A DNA stretch of 64,000 nucleotides, taken from a virus. Position numbers and translations under genes: made by a program. Under the pieces are notes generated by a model, which ran no database searches, was not told the origin of the DNA, and saw only the letters and a program-made list of their open reading frames with translations. The DNA lies in IMG/VR virus record IMGVR_UViG_3300025759_000061, positions 54,834 to 118,833 of that record; one strand, 5' to 3'. Below, piece after piece: positions 40,127 to 49,040 of the stretch. The number at the start of each line of letters is the position of its first letter. Positions within the stretch are counted from its first letter, which is position 1.

Positions 40127-41413
40127 ATGGCAACATTTAGAATAGATAGCAACATAGCAGACCCAAACAACCACACAACATCGTATGAAGTGTTTATGTT
40201 AGCAGATTCAACAGGTAATGTTGTTTCTCTTTCAAGTACATCAGCATCCGAAAATTCCTCAACAAATACCGTTATTGGTATCAATGAGAACAATTCTTCC
40301 ACCACCCCATTAGCAAACAATGCAACATTTACCGGTGAGTGGGAAGATGTGGGTGTATATGATTCTGTGACAGTTGCCATTGCCACGGATCAGAATGGTT
40401 ATTATAGTGTTCAGTTTTCTCCAGATGGAGTGAACCAAGACTCAACTCTGACCCGATACCATAGAACAAATCGTATCAATGCACCACATAAATTCACAAT
40501 CACCAGACGTTATTGTAGAGTTGTTTTCACTAACGATAATGACAGTGGTTCAGCACAGTCTTATTTTAGACTGCAAACTATGTTCAGTAACGATAGGTCG
40601 GCTTTGAATGCACCACTGGATGCAGTGCTTGCACAGGATTATGATGCTGAAGCTGTTAGACCAACCGATTATAAATATGAAGTTGCTTTAGGATTGAGAC
40701 AAGGCCAACAGACTTGGAATAAGTGGGGTTATAATAGCACTGTCCCAAATAGCACCGTTGAATCTACAGTATGGACTGAAGGTGGAAGACTGGTTCCATT
40801 GACCGGGGCAAACACAATTAATATCAGATCATCAAGTGCATCTGATAACGTGTCACAAACAGGTGCACAATCAATTATCATATATGGTAATGATGCTAAT
40901 AATAAGGCAACATTGGAAGTTGTTCAACTTAATGGAACATCCAATGTAAGCACTGTAAATGAATATGTCGGTATCAACCGTATGGCTATTTATCTGGCAG
41001 GTTCATCCGGTCTTAACACTGGTAATATTACAGCAACAGCAGTAACAGCCGGGACCAGACAAGGTATTATTCCTGCCGGTGAGGGTTCAACACAGCAGGC
41101 ATTCTTTTTCGTTCAGAGAGACCACACTGCTCTTGTTGACTGGTTGTGGATCAATGTAAGTAAGCAAGCTGGTAAAAACCCAATTGTTACATTGAAAATG
41201 TGGGTAAAATCACTTGTCTCTGGTGCACGATATGAGGTGTTCAGGGCAATTATTGATACTACTGTTGAAAACGTTGTTGAACTCAAACCATCACAACCAT
41301 TTGTTGTGGGTGAAGAATCATTATTGGAATTGACAGCAACATCTGATAAAGACGATACGGTTGTAAGTGCACGATTCAGTCTTATTGAAACGAGACTGGT
41401 AGAAAGTACCTAA
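40127..41413 (+). CDS. Virion structural protein (beta-rich, conserved in tailed phages)
   Basis: The 428-residue product has a pattern I know from phage structural proteins: FTGEWEDVGVYDSVTVAI, then VQFSPDG, RYCRVVFTND and YFRLQTMF, followed by a beta-rich C-terminal part (GINRMAIYLAGSSG). It has no signal peptide. It is probably a baseplate, neck or fibre-associated component; which one is not clear. Confidence 0.75.
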   Translation: MATFRIDSNIADPNNHTTSYEVFMLADSTGNVVSLSSTSASENSSTNTVIGINENNSSTTPLANNATFTGEWEDVGVYDSVTVAIATDQNGYYSVQFSPDGVNQDSTLTRYHRTNRINAPHKFTITRRYCRVVFTNDNDSGSAQSYFRLQTMFSNDRSALNAPLDAVLAQDYDAEAVRPTDYKYEVALGLRQGQQTWNKWGYNSTVPNSTVESTVWTEGGRLVPLTGANTINIRSSSASDNVSQTGAQSIIIYGNDANNKATLEVVQLNGTSNVSTVNEYVGINRMAIYLAGSSGLNTGNITATAVTAGTRQGIIPAGEGSTQQAFFFVQRDHTALVDWLWINVSKQAGKNPIVTLKMWVKSLVSGARYEVFRAIIDTTVENVVELKPSQPFVVGEESLLELTATSDKDDTVVSARFSLIETRLVEST

Positions 41414-41821
41414 ATGTCTATAGAGACACCACCGGAAGGCTTCCAGAAGGAACTTGAACCGGGTAAAGAACCAAACGAAATACCGAAACCAACACGGAGT
41501 CGTAATTTCAGAAGACGGTCCACCATATCAGACAGTAACAGGGTCTGGACACTGGTTGAAACGAGTCCATTGGAAGACAGTAGGCTGAAACGGTGGTGGA
41601 GACCGTTCATGGCATGGCAATACATATTGGTGTGCCTGTTTGATTTCATCATAGCACCAATCCTGACAATGGTTTTCTTTCAGGGCAACGAGACAAGCTA
41701 TGTACAATGGGTTCCACTAACCATACAAAATGGTGGGTTGTATCATTTGTCCATGGGGGCAATCATGGGTATTTACACATGGTCCCGTGGCCAAGAGAAA
41801 ATGTCACATATAGAGAAGTAA
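41414..41821 (+). CDS. Holin-like membrane protein (paired with the 3-TM holin)
   Basis: Residues about 1-55 are charged and disordered. RWWRPFMAWQYILVCLFDFIIAPIL (two halves) and GGLYHLSMGAIMGIYTWSRG hold two transmembrane helices; the second carries the conserved 'GGLYHLSMGAI' block of phage holin-associated proteins. Position between a lysin and the 3-TM holin supports a lysis role. It may be a holin partner or antiholin. Confidence 0.7.
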   Translation: MSIETPPEGFQKELEPGKEPNEIPKPTRSRNFRRRSTISDSNRVWTLVETSPLEDSRLKRWWRPFMAWQYILVCLFDFIIAPILTMVFFQGNETSYVQWVPLTIQNGGLYHLSMGAIMGIYTWSRGQEKMSHIEK

Positions 41822-41822
41822 A

Positions 41823-42368
41823 ATGATTACACTATTAGCAACAATTTTGGGGGCACTATCATCAGTATTACCCCAACTGGTAGAGATGTTCGATAGAAAG
41901 AACAGACTGGAGCATGAACGTGATATGGTTAAGCTACGGATGGAAGCTGCTGCTGCTGGCATTCAACTTCAGATCAGGCTTGAAGATGCTAGGGCTGATG
42001 CAAAGGAAGGAGATTCACTTCGAACTCATGATAGCTCTCTTGGGGGTGGCAAGTTTATTGAATCACTCAGAGCTTCTGTTCGGCCTGTCATTACCTACCT
42101 TTTCTTCTTTGTTTTCGTTGTTGTCAAAGGCACTGCTTTAGTGATAATGACACAAGGTGGAGCACCATTCCAAGAAGCCATCATCCTGATATGGGATTTG
42201 GAGACAATATCCATTTTCGGTGCTATCATGGGGTTCTGGTTTGGATCACGTGTCATGCAGAAGATCAGGGACAACAACAGCTATGAAGTGATCACCAATG
42301 ATCACGTGTTCATAAATAGACCAGCAACGGGTGGTAACAGACCACTCACAGTATCTAACAAGAGGTAA
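41823..42368 (+). CDS. Holin of the GTA 3-TM family
   Basis: An N-terminal hydrophobic segment (residues 1-18), a coiled charged helix (FDRKNRLEHERDMVKLRMEA), then LRASVRPVITYLFFFVFVVVKG and a final membrane helix ending GFWFGSRVMQ. This order (SVRP before the second membrane span, FWFGSR in the third) is the pattern of the GTA_holin_3TM family of alphaproteobacterial gene-transfer agents and phages. It would open the inner membrane for the endolysins. Confidence 0.8.
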   Translation: MITLLATILGALSSVLPQLVEMFDRKNRLEHERDMVKLRMEAAAAGIQLQIRLEDARADAKEGDSLRTHDSSLGGGKFIESLRASVRPVITYLFFFVFVVVKGTALVIMTQGGAPFQEAIILIWDLETISIFGAIMGFWFGSRVMQKIRDNNSYEVITNDHVFINRPATGGNRPLTVSNKR

Positions 42369-42373
42369 AAAAG

Positions 42374-42517
42374 ATGGATTTTCTAGGATTTTCGGTTAAC
42401 TCAGCATCATGGTTTGCTGCTGGACTGTGTGTAGGTTGGTTTCTCCTGCCTGCACCTAAATGGGTTGTGGCTATGTGGGGCAAGGTGTTTGGTTCCAACG
42501 ACGAACCAACAGCCTAA
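42374..42517 (+). CDS. Small membrane protein in the lysis cassette, 47 aa
   Basis: MDFLGFSVNSASWFAAGLCVGWFLLP has one trans-membrane helix, and the rest is a short amphipathic tail (KWVVAMWGKVFG). AAAAAAG is the only upstream purine stretch. It lies five bases after the holin stop. An accessory lysis role is inferred from position. Confidence 0.6.
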   Translation: MDFLGFSVNSASWFAAGLCVGWFLLPAPKWVVAMWGKVFGSNDEPTA

Positions 42518-42535
42518 AAATAATAATTTGACACA

Positions 42536-42591
42536 TTGACTTCTGGGGGCTACTCTTCCATATTGGAAACAGTCCCCAGAGGTTTTTTTTT
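42536..42591 (+). terminator. Terminator with an embedded promoter before primase
   Basis: CTTCTGGGG (42540-42548) pairs with CCCCAGAGG (42574-42582), followed by nine T. Within it TTGACT (42536) and CATATT (42559) are 17 bp apart. The AGAGG of the 3' arm is also the only ribosome-binding site for primase at 42592, nine bases away. Confidence 0.7.
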
Positions 42592-43599
42592 ATGGCAAAT
42601 GATATAATTGAAACCAAGTACCTGAATATAATATCAGGCAGCTTGAAGCTATTCAAGCAAAAAGATTCCAAGACATGGAATTTCAGATGCCCATTGTGTG
42701 GTGATTCAAAAAAGGATAAGCTCAAGACCCGTGCCTATTTCTATAGGAAGGGACAGGGTGTACGATTCTTTTGCCACAATTGCCGGGAAGGTTACTGGTT
42801 CAAGGATTTTCTCAAGAAATACAACCGGTCTGTTTATGATGAATTCATGCTCGAAATCTTCACACCCAGAAAGAAGCAAGTGGTTTCAAATGCTGATGAT
42901 TTCAAGGTCGTGCTACCAAAACCAAAGCTGAAAATCAGGTTGCCGAAACTGTCTGATCTACCAAAAGATCATATGGCAGTCGAGTATTTCACGATAAGGA
43001 AAATACCAAATAAATTTTTGGACATGTTGTATTATGCAGAGGACTTCAAAGCCTTTGTAGATGACTTCTGGCCAGAGAATGGGAAGAAATTAATTGAGGA
43101 TGAACAACGGCTTATCATCCCTTTCAATGAGAAAAATGGTGACGTTGTAGGGGTGCAAGGCCGGTCTTTCTCGAAAACGGGTATCAGATATATAACAATA
43201 AAGCCTGATGCTGAATCCATCAAGGCTTTTGGATCAGACAAGGTTGATTATGACCTGCCAGTGAGAATTTTGGAAGGCCCTATTGATTCTATGTTTGTGA
43301 ATAATGCCGTTGCTATGATGGACTGCTCATTATACAAAGCTTCAGAGATACTGGATATCCCCGAAAAGAACGTCATAGACATATACGATAACGACTATCG
43401 TAATACTGAAGTTGTCTCTCAGATCAGACGTTCTGTTGCCCGTGACCACAAAATTGTCATATGGCCAGATGAGGTTTCTGAGTATAAGGACGTTAATGAT
43501 ATGGTCATGGCTGGATTTGATATTGAAAAACTGATTCGAAACAACACATATTCAGGACTACAAGCAAAATTGGAATTAGGGAAGTGGATGAAGATATGA
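42592..43599 (+). CDS. 61: DNA primase gp61
   Basis: The zinc-binding domain has CPLCGDSKKDK and FFCHNCREG (about residues 35-66). The catalytic Toprim part follows with the invariant EGPID (about 223) and DNDYRNTE (about 264). The length (335 aa) matches T4 gp61 (342). It makes RNA primers with gp41 helicase. Translation may be limited when the terminator hairpin forms. Confidence 0.92.
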   Translation: MANDIIETKYLNIISGSLKLFKQKDSKTWNFRCPLCGDSKKDKLKTRAYFYRKGQGVRFFCHNCREGYWFKDFLKKYNRSVYDEFMLEIFTPRKKQVVSNADDFKVVLPKPKLKIRLPKLSDLPKDHMAVEYFTIRKIPNKFLDMLYYAEDFKAFVDDFWPENGKKLIEDEQRLIIPFNEKNGDVVGVQGRSFSKTGIRYITIKPDAESIKAFGSDKVDYDLPVRILEGPIDSMFVNNAVAMMDCSLYKASEILDIPEKNVIDIYDNDYRNTEVVSQIRRSVARDHKIVIWPDEVSEYKDVNDMVMAGFDIEKLIRNNTYSGLQAKLELGKWMKI

Positions 43600-43832
43600 G
43601 TGGAGTTGTTTGCCCATATTGTGCATTTGAACACATACCATATGGTGATGAATATGAATTCTGGGAGCCGGATACCGGGTTTGAATTTGACTGTCCAAAA
43701 TGTGACAAACCATATCAAGTTGGGGTTCATACTGAAATAGCTTGGCATACTGAAGAACTGTTGGAACCATCAGCTTTTGGGAATGAAGATGAATTGTCAA
43801 AGACAAAATTTGTGAGGGTTGATAATGAGTAG
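43596..43832 (+). CDS. Small zinc-ribbon protein
   Basis: ATG overlaps the primase stop (ATGA). CPYC (residue 6) and CPKC (about 34) in a 78-residue acidic protein form a zinc ribbon. The rest is a Glu/Phe-rich linker. Zn-ribbons of this type are frequent in this genome (47326, 48373). The role is unknown; nucleic-acid or protein binding is possible. Confidence 0.65.
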   Translation: MSGVVCPYCAFEHIPYGDEYEFWEPDTGFEFDCPKCDKPYQVGVHTEIAWHTEELLEPSAFGNEDELSKTKFVRVDNE

Positions 43833-44103
43833 ATATTTTGGAAGGCACACCACAAAAGATACTGTTCATGATCAAATGAGCATCTATCTTGAAGACACCT
43901 TCGTGGTACAGGCTGTGAGAGAGAAGATCAAACGAGATAGAATTGTACCGAAAAGTGCACACTATAATGTATGGAAACATCTTGATCATGTGATCTGTAC
44001 TGTAACACCATTGGATGTGGCAATGAGAAATGAGAATCGTTTTATGGCCTCAACCAAAAACCAACTTGAATTTTTCAAAAACAACAGGAAGAAAATGAAA
44101 TGA
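43825..44103 (+). CDS. Unknown basic protein, 92 aa
   Basis: ATG 43825 overlaps the previous stop. The helical basic product ends FFKNNRKKMK, which may bind nucleic acid. It overlaps thyX by four bases. No family is recognised. Confidence 0.6.
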   Translation: MSRYFGRHTTKDTVHDQMSIYLEDTFVVQAVREKIKRDRIVPKSAHYNVWKHLDHVICTVTPLDVAMRNENRFMASTKNQLEFFKNNRKKMK

Positions 44104-44759
44104 ACGTGAAAGTAGTGGCAGTCACCCAACCGGTGAACATAGACGGTGTTGATACGGCAGAAGAGTTTGTGGCATATTGTGCACGGGTATCAAACCCATC
44201 AAATCAATTGAACAATGACACAGCAGACAAGCTGTTGGCATATCTGATCAACAACAAGCACTGGTCCCCTTTTGAGATGGTCCATATGGCTATTGAAATC
44301 AAAACGACTCGTGATATTGGGAGACAAATCCTACGTCACAGGTCGTTTTCGTTTCAGGAATTCTCACAAAGATATGCACGGATCAATATTGCCGACATGG
44401 TGACCCGTGAAGCCAGACTCCAAGACCCAAAGAACAGACAGAATTCTGTTGATGTGGATGATGAATTTCTGGAACACCAGTGGCAGGAATATCAAAACCT
44501 TGTGAGTGAACGTATTATCGAAGCCTATGAATGGGCACTGGATAATGGTGTGGCCAAGGAACAGGCAAGAGCCGTACTGCCTGAAGGAATGACACCATCC
44601 ACGATGTACATGTCGGGGACTCTCAGATCATGGATTCATTATTGTGCTCTACGTATGGGTAACGGCACCCAGAAAGAACATAGAGAGATTGCAGAACAAT
44701 GCTGGAATGGTATATGTGAACATTTTCCGTCTATATCAGGACTCACTTCAAACAATTAA
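44100..44759 (+). CDS. thyX: Flavin-dependent thymidylate synthase ThyX
   Basis: The ThyX signature RHRSFSFQEFSQRY (about residues 79-92) is intact. HWSPFEMVHMAIEI and a C-terminal segment with Arg/His (SWIHYCALRMGNGTQKEHREIA) complete the fold. The length (219 aa) is normal. It makes dTMP from dUMP using FAD, NADPH and methylene-tetrahydrofolate. It works after the dCMP deaminase and beside NrdJ. Confidence 0.95.
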   Translation: MNVKVVAVTQPVNIDGVDTAEEFVAYCARVSNPSNQLNNDTADKLLAYLINNKHWSPFEMVHMAIEIKTTRDIGRQILRHRSFSFQEFSQRYARINIADMVTREARLQDPKNRQNSVDVDDEFLEHQWQEYQNLVSERIIEAYEWALDNGVAKEQARAVLPEGMTPSTMYMSGTLRSWIHYCALRMGNGTQKEHREIAEQCWNGICEHFPSISGLTSNN

Positions 44760-44786
44760 CAAACAAGTAATAAGGACAAACGTAGG

Positions 44787-46703
44787 ATGTGTAACAGTTT
44801 ACCCACCCAGTATCAACAATTTATTCACCTTTCAAGGTATTCAAGATGGCTCACGGAGAAAAACAGACGTGAAACCTACCCAGAGACTGTTGGAAGGTAT
44901 TTTGATTTCTTCAAGGATCACTTGAAGGATAACAATAAATTCAATCTATCTAAAACAGTCAGGGAAGAGCTTGAGCAGGCTGTACTGGATTTGAGCATCA
45001 TGCCATCCATGAGATGTCTTATGACGGCTGGTGATGCCTTAAAACGTGAGAACGTGGCTGGTTATAACTGTGCTTACACTGCTATAGATAATCCCCGTGC
45101 ATTTGATGAAATCCTATACATCCTGATGAACGGGACCGGGGTTGGATTCTCTGTTGAGTCCAAGCACGTCAACAAGTTGCCGGAAGTTGCAGAGGATTTC
45201 CACCACTCAGATACTACAATCGTAGTGGCCGACTCCAAGCTGGGTTGGGCAAAATCTCTCAAAGAACTGATTCACCTTCTATACAGTGGTCAGATTCCAA
45301 AGACAGATGTTTCAAAGGTCCGGAAGGCTGGATCGATTCTGAAAACTTTCGGTGGCCGTGCATCTGGTCCAGAACCCCTCATTGCATTATTTGAGTTCTG
45401 TATTGATACATTCCAGAATTCTGCTGGACGTAAACTGACCACGTTGGAATGTCATGACATCGTTTGTAAGATTGCTGATATCGTTGTTGTTGGTGGTGTT
45501 CGACGTTCTGCACTAATTTCCCTCTCTGATCTGTTTGATGATCGTCTGAGAAGTGCCAAGTCAGGTGAATGGTACTTCACACAAAAGCAAAGAATGCTTG
45601 CAAACAATTCCTATGTGGTAGAGGGTAAAGTTGATATCGGTATTTTCATGAAGGAATGGACATCGTTGTATGAGTCCAAGTCCGGTGAACGTGGTATCTT
45701 CTCACGTGCTGCATCCCAGAAAAAGGTTGCAGAGAATGGCCGTAGAGACCCTGAATGGGATTTTGGTACAAACCCATGCTCAGAAATCATTCTACGGTCT
45801 GGTGAGTTCTGTAACCTCTCTGAAGTGGTAATCAGACCAGAAGACACGGAAGAGACACTTGCAGAGAAGGTCCGGAAGGCCACGATCCTTGGAACCTTCC
45901 AGTCAACCCTCACAAATTTCAAATACCTCTCCAAGAAATGGAAGAACAATTGTGATGAAGAACGGTTGCTGGGTGTGTCCATGACCGGTATCATGGATAA
46001 TACTCTAACCAACGGTTCAACCGGACTGGCTGAACTGGGAAGCCTGCTACACAGACTGAAGCAGGTTGCAATCGACACCAACAAGGAATGGGCTGAAAAG
46101 CTTGGTATTCCACAATCCAAGGCAGTCACTTGTGTGAAGCCGTCTGGTACAGTATCACAAATGGTTCTGTCATCGTCTGGTATCCATCCATCGTTTGCAC
46201 CATTTTATGTCCGGACAGTCCGGAATGACAACAAAGACCCTGTTACCAAGTTCATGAAGGATCAGGGATTCATCGTGGAAGAGGATGTAACCAAGCCAGA
46301 TACCACGTCTGTTTTCTCATTCCCGATCAAGGCTCCAGCAGACAGTGTGTTCAAAAATGACAGGACGGCTATTGAACAGTTATCCCTATGGCTTACATAT
46401 CATAGATACTGGTGTGAACACAAACCCTCTATCACTGTGTATGTGAAAGAAGATGAATGGATGAAGGTTGGATCATGGGTATATGAGCATCTGGATGAAA
46501 TGTCTGGTGTGTCATTCCTGCCACACTCTGATCACGTCTATAAGCAAGCACCATACCAAGAGATTAGTGAAGAGGAATATGAAGAGTTGTTGAAACTGAC
46601 TCCACAAAATGTGGATTGGGCTAAGATGGCCGATTACGAAAAAGAAGATCACACTGTTGCATCACAGGAATTGGCTTGTGTTGCTGGTGGATGTGAAATC
46701 TAA
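44787..46703 (+). CDS. nrdJ: Class II (B12-dependent) ribonucleoside-triphosphate reductase
   Basis: The product (638 aa) matches the monomeric class II enzyme: RYSRWLTEKNRRETYPETVGRY opens the fold, a GTGVGFSV substrate loop follows, NPCSEI holds the active cysteine, and the protein ends CVAGGCEI with a C-terminal redox cysteine pair. The sequence has no glutamate-metal or glycyl-radical features of class I or III. It makes dNTPs using adenosylcobalamin, so it does not need oxygen but does need host B12. A structured RNA follows the stop. Confidence 0.92.
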   Translation: MCNSLPTQYQQFIHLSRYSRWLTEKNRRETYPETVGRYFDFFKDHLKDNNKFNLSKTVREELEQAVLDLSIMPSMRCLMTAGDALKRENVAGYNCAYTAIDNPRAFDEILYILMNGTGVGFSVESKHVNKLPEVAEDFHHSDTTIVVADSKLGWAKSLKELIHLLYSGQIPKTDVSKVRKAGSILKTFGGRASGPEPLIALFEFCIDTFQNSAGRKLTTLECHDIVCKIADIVVVGGVRRSALISLSDLFDDRLRSAKSGEWYFTQKQRMLANNSYVVEGKVDIGIFMKEWTSLYESKSGERGIFSRAASQKKVAENGRRDPEWDFGTNPCSEIILRSGEFCNLSEVVIRPEDTEETLAEKVRKATILGTFQSTLTNFKYLSKKWKNNCDEERLLGVSMTGIMDNTLTNGSTGLAELGSLLHRLKQVAIDTNKEWAEKLGIPQSKAVTCVKPSGTVSQMVLSSSGIHPSFAPFYVRTVRNDNKDPVTKFMKDQGFIVEEDVTKPDTTSVFSFPIKAPADSVFKNDRTAIEQLSLWLTYHRYWCEHKPSITVYVKEDEWMKVGSWVYEHLDEMSGVSFLPHSDHVYKQAPYQEISEEEYEELLKLTPQNVDWAKMADYEKEDHTVASQELACVAGGCEI

Positions 46704-46707
46704 GAGC

Positions 46708-46796
46708 TAACCCTTTTCGGACTCCTTGATCTGGGTCCCCGTGCCGTGGACAGATTTACAAAACGGCTTATATCGTTTGTCCACCGAAAAGGGTTA
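46708..46796 (+). ncRNA. Candidate three-way-junction RNA after nrdJ
   Basis: TAACCCTTTTCGG (46708-46720) pairs perfectly with CCGAAAAGGGTTA (46784-46796), 13 bp. Inside it, GGACTC/GGGTCC (719-724/733-738) with loop CTTGATCT forms one arm, and GTGGACA.../TGTCCAC with an inner AAACG/CGTTT forms a second. No T run follows, so it is not a plain terminator. The region lies between nrdJ and the gene at 46856. No known family is recognised; a 3' UTR stability or regulatory element is possible. Confidence 0.5.
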
Positions 46797-46855
46797 TTCA
46801 TGCTATGGACGTGTAATATAGGCAATACGGCACACTTATTAAAGAGGATGTGATA

Positions 46856-47326
46856 ATGACTACTGTTGAAATGAAAGTATCTGAAGTGAAGGGCAAGCTT
46901 GAACTGATCTTCAATGAACGTGATAAATTCATTGAAGATCAGAAGCAAGCCTTCATGGATGAACACAGGGGCAAAGAGATGTATCTTGGGGTTGAATACA
47001 AAAAGACAAAATCTTTTTTAGGTAAAGAAACAACAGAACATGAAGAAATATACGGGAAACCTACAGAAGAACAGCTTGAAAACTTTTGGATTGCAGGTTT
47101 ACCATGGAAGTATAACCGTCACATAATATCCACCCCTTACACACCATATTTGTATGCTTTGAAGTATGGTTCCTTTTACTATGACAAAATCTCAGCACTG
47201 TGGGATACTGTGCAGGGTTTAACACCCTCAAGAAAATTACAGGTTGATGTTGGAGATATTGAAGCTATCAACCATCTGATGAGAAGTGTTGAGTCAAGAC
47301 AGAGAGAAAGAAAAGAGAAAACATAA
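46856..47326 (+). CDS. Unknown protein, 156 aa
   Basis: ATG 46856 has AGAGGATG upstream. A helical Lys/Glu-rich N-terminal part (residues 1-55) is followed by a Tyr/Trp-rich part (IAGLPWKYNRHI). It ends in a basic helix (ESRQRERKEKT). TAATG joins it to the next gene. No family is recognised. Confidence 0.6.
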   Translation: MTTVEMKVSEVKGKLELIFNERDKFIEDQKQAFMDEHRGKEMYLGVEYKKTKSFLGKETTEHEEIYGKPTEEQLENFWIAGLPWKYNRHIISTPYTPYLYALKYGSFYYDKISALWDTVQGLTPSRKLQVDVGDIEAINHLMRSVESRQRERKEKT

Positions 47327-47712
47327 TGTCTGGTGGATATCTATATGGAGAAAAAGAGCCGTATGAGCACTGCCCATATTGTGGACACATATGCAGTGCC
47401 GACTATGTGGACATAGGTGTAGGGATGCAGCAGTGTGGACCATTTCATTGTGTCTCCTGTCATGCCTCTGAGATAGGCCCATATGATGATTCAAGACCCT
47501 TGAGTGTTGCAGAAGAGAAGACTGGGTGGTATGCACCTGAGAGTGAACCGGGATCATCTGCAAACGTGTTGAATGGTGAACATGTGCATCATGAACATAT
47601 GAAAGAAGTTTACCAGAGATTCTTTGAAGGTAATGAGAAGTGGTTAGACAAGAAGTTTGTTGAAGAGTGGTGGCAGTGGCAAAAGAAAAGAAAGAAGATA
47701 TATAATGTGTGA
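47326..47712 (+). CDS. Zinc-ribbon protein, 128 aa
   Basis: CPYCGHICSADY (about residues 16-27) and CGPFHCVSCHASEI (about 37-50) form a Cys4 zinc site. The C-terminal half is helical and basic (WWQWQKKRKKI) with a His-rich linker. Similar phage proteins have no assigned function. It overlaps the next gene by eight bases. Confidence 0.7.
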   Translation: MSGGYLYGEKEPYEHCPYCGHICSADYVDIGVGMQQCGPFHCVSCHASEIGPYDDSRPLSVAEEKTGWYAPESEPGSSANVLNGEHVHHEHMKEVYQRFFEGNEKWLDKKFVEEWWQWQKKRKKIYNV

Positions 47713-48163
47713 TGATATGGGAAACTTGCCCGGTCTTGATGCTCTTGTGCTTGCACTATCTAAAGAGATCGAAGAAAACCCGGTGAAGAATATTGAAGAA
47801 ACTGATATCAAGATCAAGAAGCAGTTTTTTGGTAAACCTATAAACGGGTTTGATTCCAAAATCGGGGACGTGGTGTCTATCAGGCCGGTGGGTGAGAGAT
47901 ACAAAGACAAGACCTTTCTTGGATTCTACATGGGTGATGTTTGTGTTGATGCCCACATTGTGTATGAAGTGAAGACAGAAACAATCATTGTACATGCACA
48001 CAACAACCCGGCAATCTTTGTTCCGGAACTGAACGAAATCATAATGGGTTATGAATCGTGGTGGGGTGGAATCAACTCAGTGGATGACTTGAAGCAGATC
48101 ACAGATGATGATATCAAGAATGTGTGGTATATGAAAGCCCTGAAAGCCTTTGCCGATGTTTAG
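47705..48163 (+). CDS. Unknown acidic protein, 152 aa
   Basis: ATG 47705 lies within the end of the Zn-ribbon gene. A helical acidic N-terminal part (residues 1-45) precedes a beta-rich part with GDVVSIRPVGERYKDKTFLG. No family is recognised. It overlaps the next gene by eight bases. Confidence 0.6.
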   Translation: MCDDMGNLPGLDALVLALSKEIEENPVKNIEETDIKIKKQFFGKPINGFDSKIGDVVSIRPVGERYKDKTFLGFYMGDVCVDAHIVYEVKTETIIVHAHNNPAIFVPELNEIIMGYESWWGGINSVDDLKQITDDDIKNVWYMKALKAFADV

Positions 48164-48383
48164 TTTGTTGGAAAAATTCCTCATATATATGGGTATATAC
48201 AGACAACCCGGTGAACACAGAAAGCTCACCCGTAACGATTACGGGTTCTGTGACTATTGCAGTAATGGAAATTACAGGACAATGAACGATTGTTCTTGGT
48301 ATGATGAGACCGGTGTGGATAGGTATGAAGACTATCCTTTTGGAATAAACAAACCACCATGTGAGACAAAATATGAAGAATGA
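48156..48383 (+). CDS. Small Cys/Tyr-rich protein
   Basis: MFSLLEKFLIYMGIYRQPG is followed by a part with four cysteines (FCDYC, DCSW, PPCETK) that could bind zinc. The length is 75 aa. No family is recognised. It overlaps the following gene by 11 bases. Confidence 0.6.
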   Translation: MFSLLEKFLIYMGIYRQPGEHRKLTRNDYGFCDYCSNGNYRTMNDCSWYDETGVDRYEDYPFGINKPPCETKYEE

Positions 48384-48570
48384 AAATGAAACAGTAAGCT
48401 ATCTGCACGGTAAGTGCCCACATTGTAAGGGAGAGACCAATCTTGAGAGTGTGGGACTCTTGGAGTGTATAGAAGAGGTTCTGATGAAATGTCCCAGATG
48501 TCACAAAACATACGTTGTAAAAATATATAGAGACATTACATATAGGTCAATGAAACTAGAGGATTCATAA
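48373..48570 (+). CDS. Small zinc-ribbon protein, 65 aa
   Basis: CPHCKG (about residue 16) and CPRCHKTY (about 41) make a classic zinc ribbon. Start ATG 48373 is preferred; GTG 48361 is the alternative. The C-terminus is basic and beta-rich. Its role is unknown; single zinc ribbons of phages often bind RNA polymerase or nucleic acid. Confidence 0.65.
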   Translation: MKNENETVSYLHGKCPHCKGETNLESVGLLECIEEVLMKCPRCHKTYVVKIYRDITYRSMKLEDS

Positions 48571-48571
48571 A

Positions 48572-48796
48572 ATGAAAACAGAATCACTCACAGGAATCGG
48601 TGATCTTCAGAGAGCCGTGGCTAAACAGGAAACTCCAACAGTAAAGGTGCTAGAGATGGAACATGCAATTCAAGAGAAATATGAGAAGGCATTGAGTGAT
48701 CTGAAGGCTGGGTTGATCACAGAGAGTGAATTCTCTTTGGTCGAAGCTGAGTTCAGAGACTTTAAGGCAAGTGATAGAAAAATTTTGAATGGGTAA
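48572..48796 (+). CDS. Small helical coiled-coil protein, 74 aa
   Basis: The product is nearly all helix with a heptad-like middle (HAIQEKYEKALSDLKAGL). It starts one base after the previous stop. No family is recognised. Confidence 0.6.
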   Translation: MKTESLTGIGDLQRAVAKQETPTVKVLEMEHAIQEKYEKALSDLKAGLITESEFSLVEAEFRDFKASDRKILNG

Positions 48797-49028
48797 GGTT
48801 ATGAGAAAAATTCAAGAACATGTATTCGGTGATGAGAGTATTACAGTCCGGGATGGTTGCTGGAACTGTAAATACTGGTTATCTCCAAAATGCCAGAAGT
48901 TTCCCAGACATGAGATAACCCAATATGATCACTGGTGCTGGCAATTTGAAGAGAAGGTGAATGAGGATGGTGAGTTGATGGTTACACGTGATGCATCAAA
49001 ATGGTTTCCATTTGATATCAAGCTTTAA
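48789..49028 (+). CDS. Small Cys/Trp-rich protein, 79 aa
   Basis: CWNCKYW (about residue 24) and CQKF with WCWQF (about 35-52) suggest a small metal-binding fold. Start at 48789 or the Met codon at 48801. No family is recognised. Confidence 0.6.
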   Translation: MGKVMRKIQEHVFGDESITVRDGCWNCKYWLSPKCQKFPRHEITQYDHWCWQFEEKVNEDGELMVTRDASKWFPFDIKL

Positions 49029-49040
49029 AGGATGATAAAA

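Noticed and set aside
46708-46796. Cobalamin riboswitch controlling nrdJ
   Set aside because: It lies downstream of nrdJ, is too short, and lacks the B12-box.
46708-46796. Hammerhead ribozyme
   Set aside because: A GAAA occurs, but CUGAUGA and the cleavage triplet are absent.
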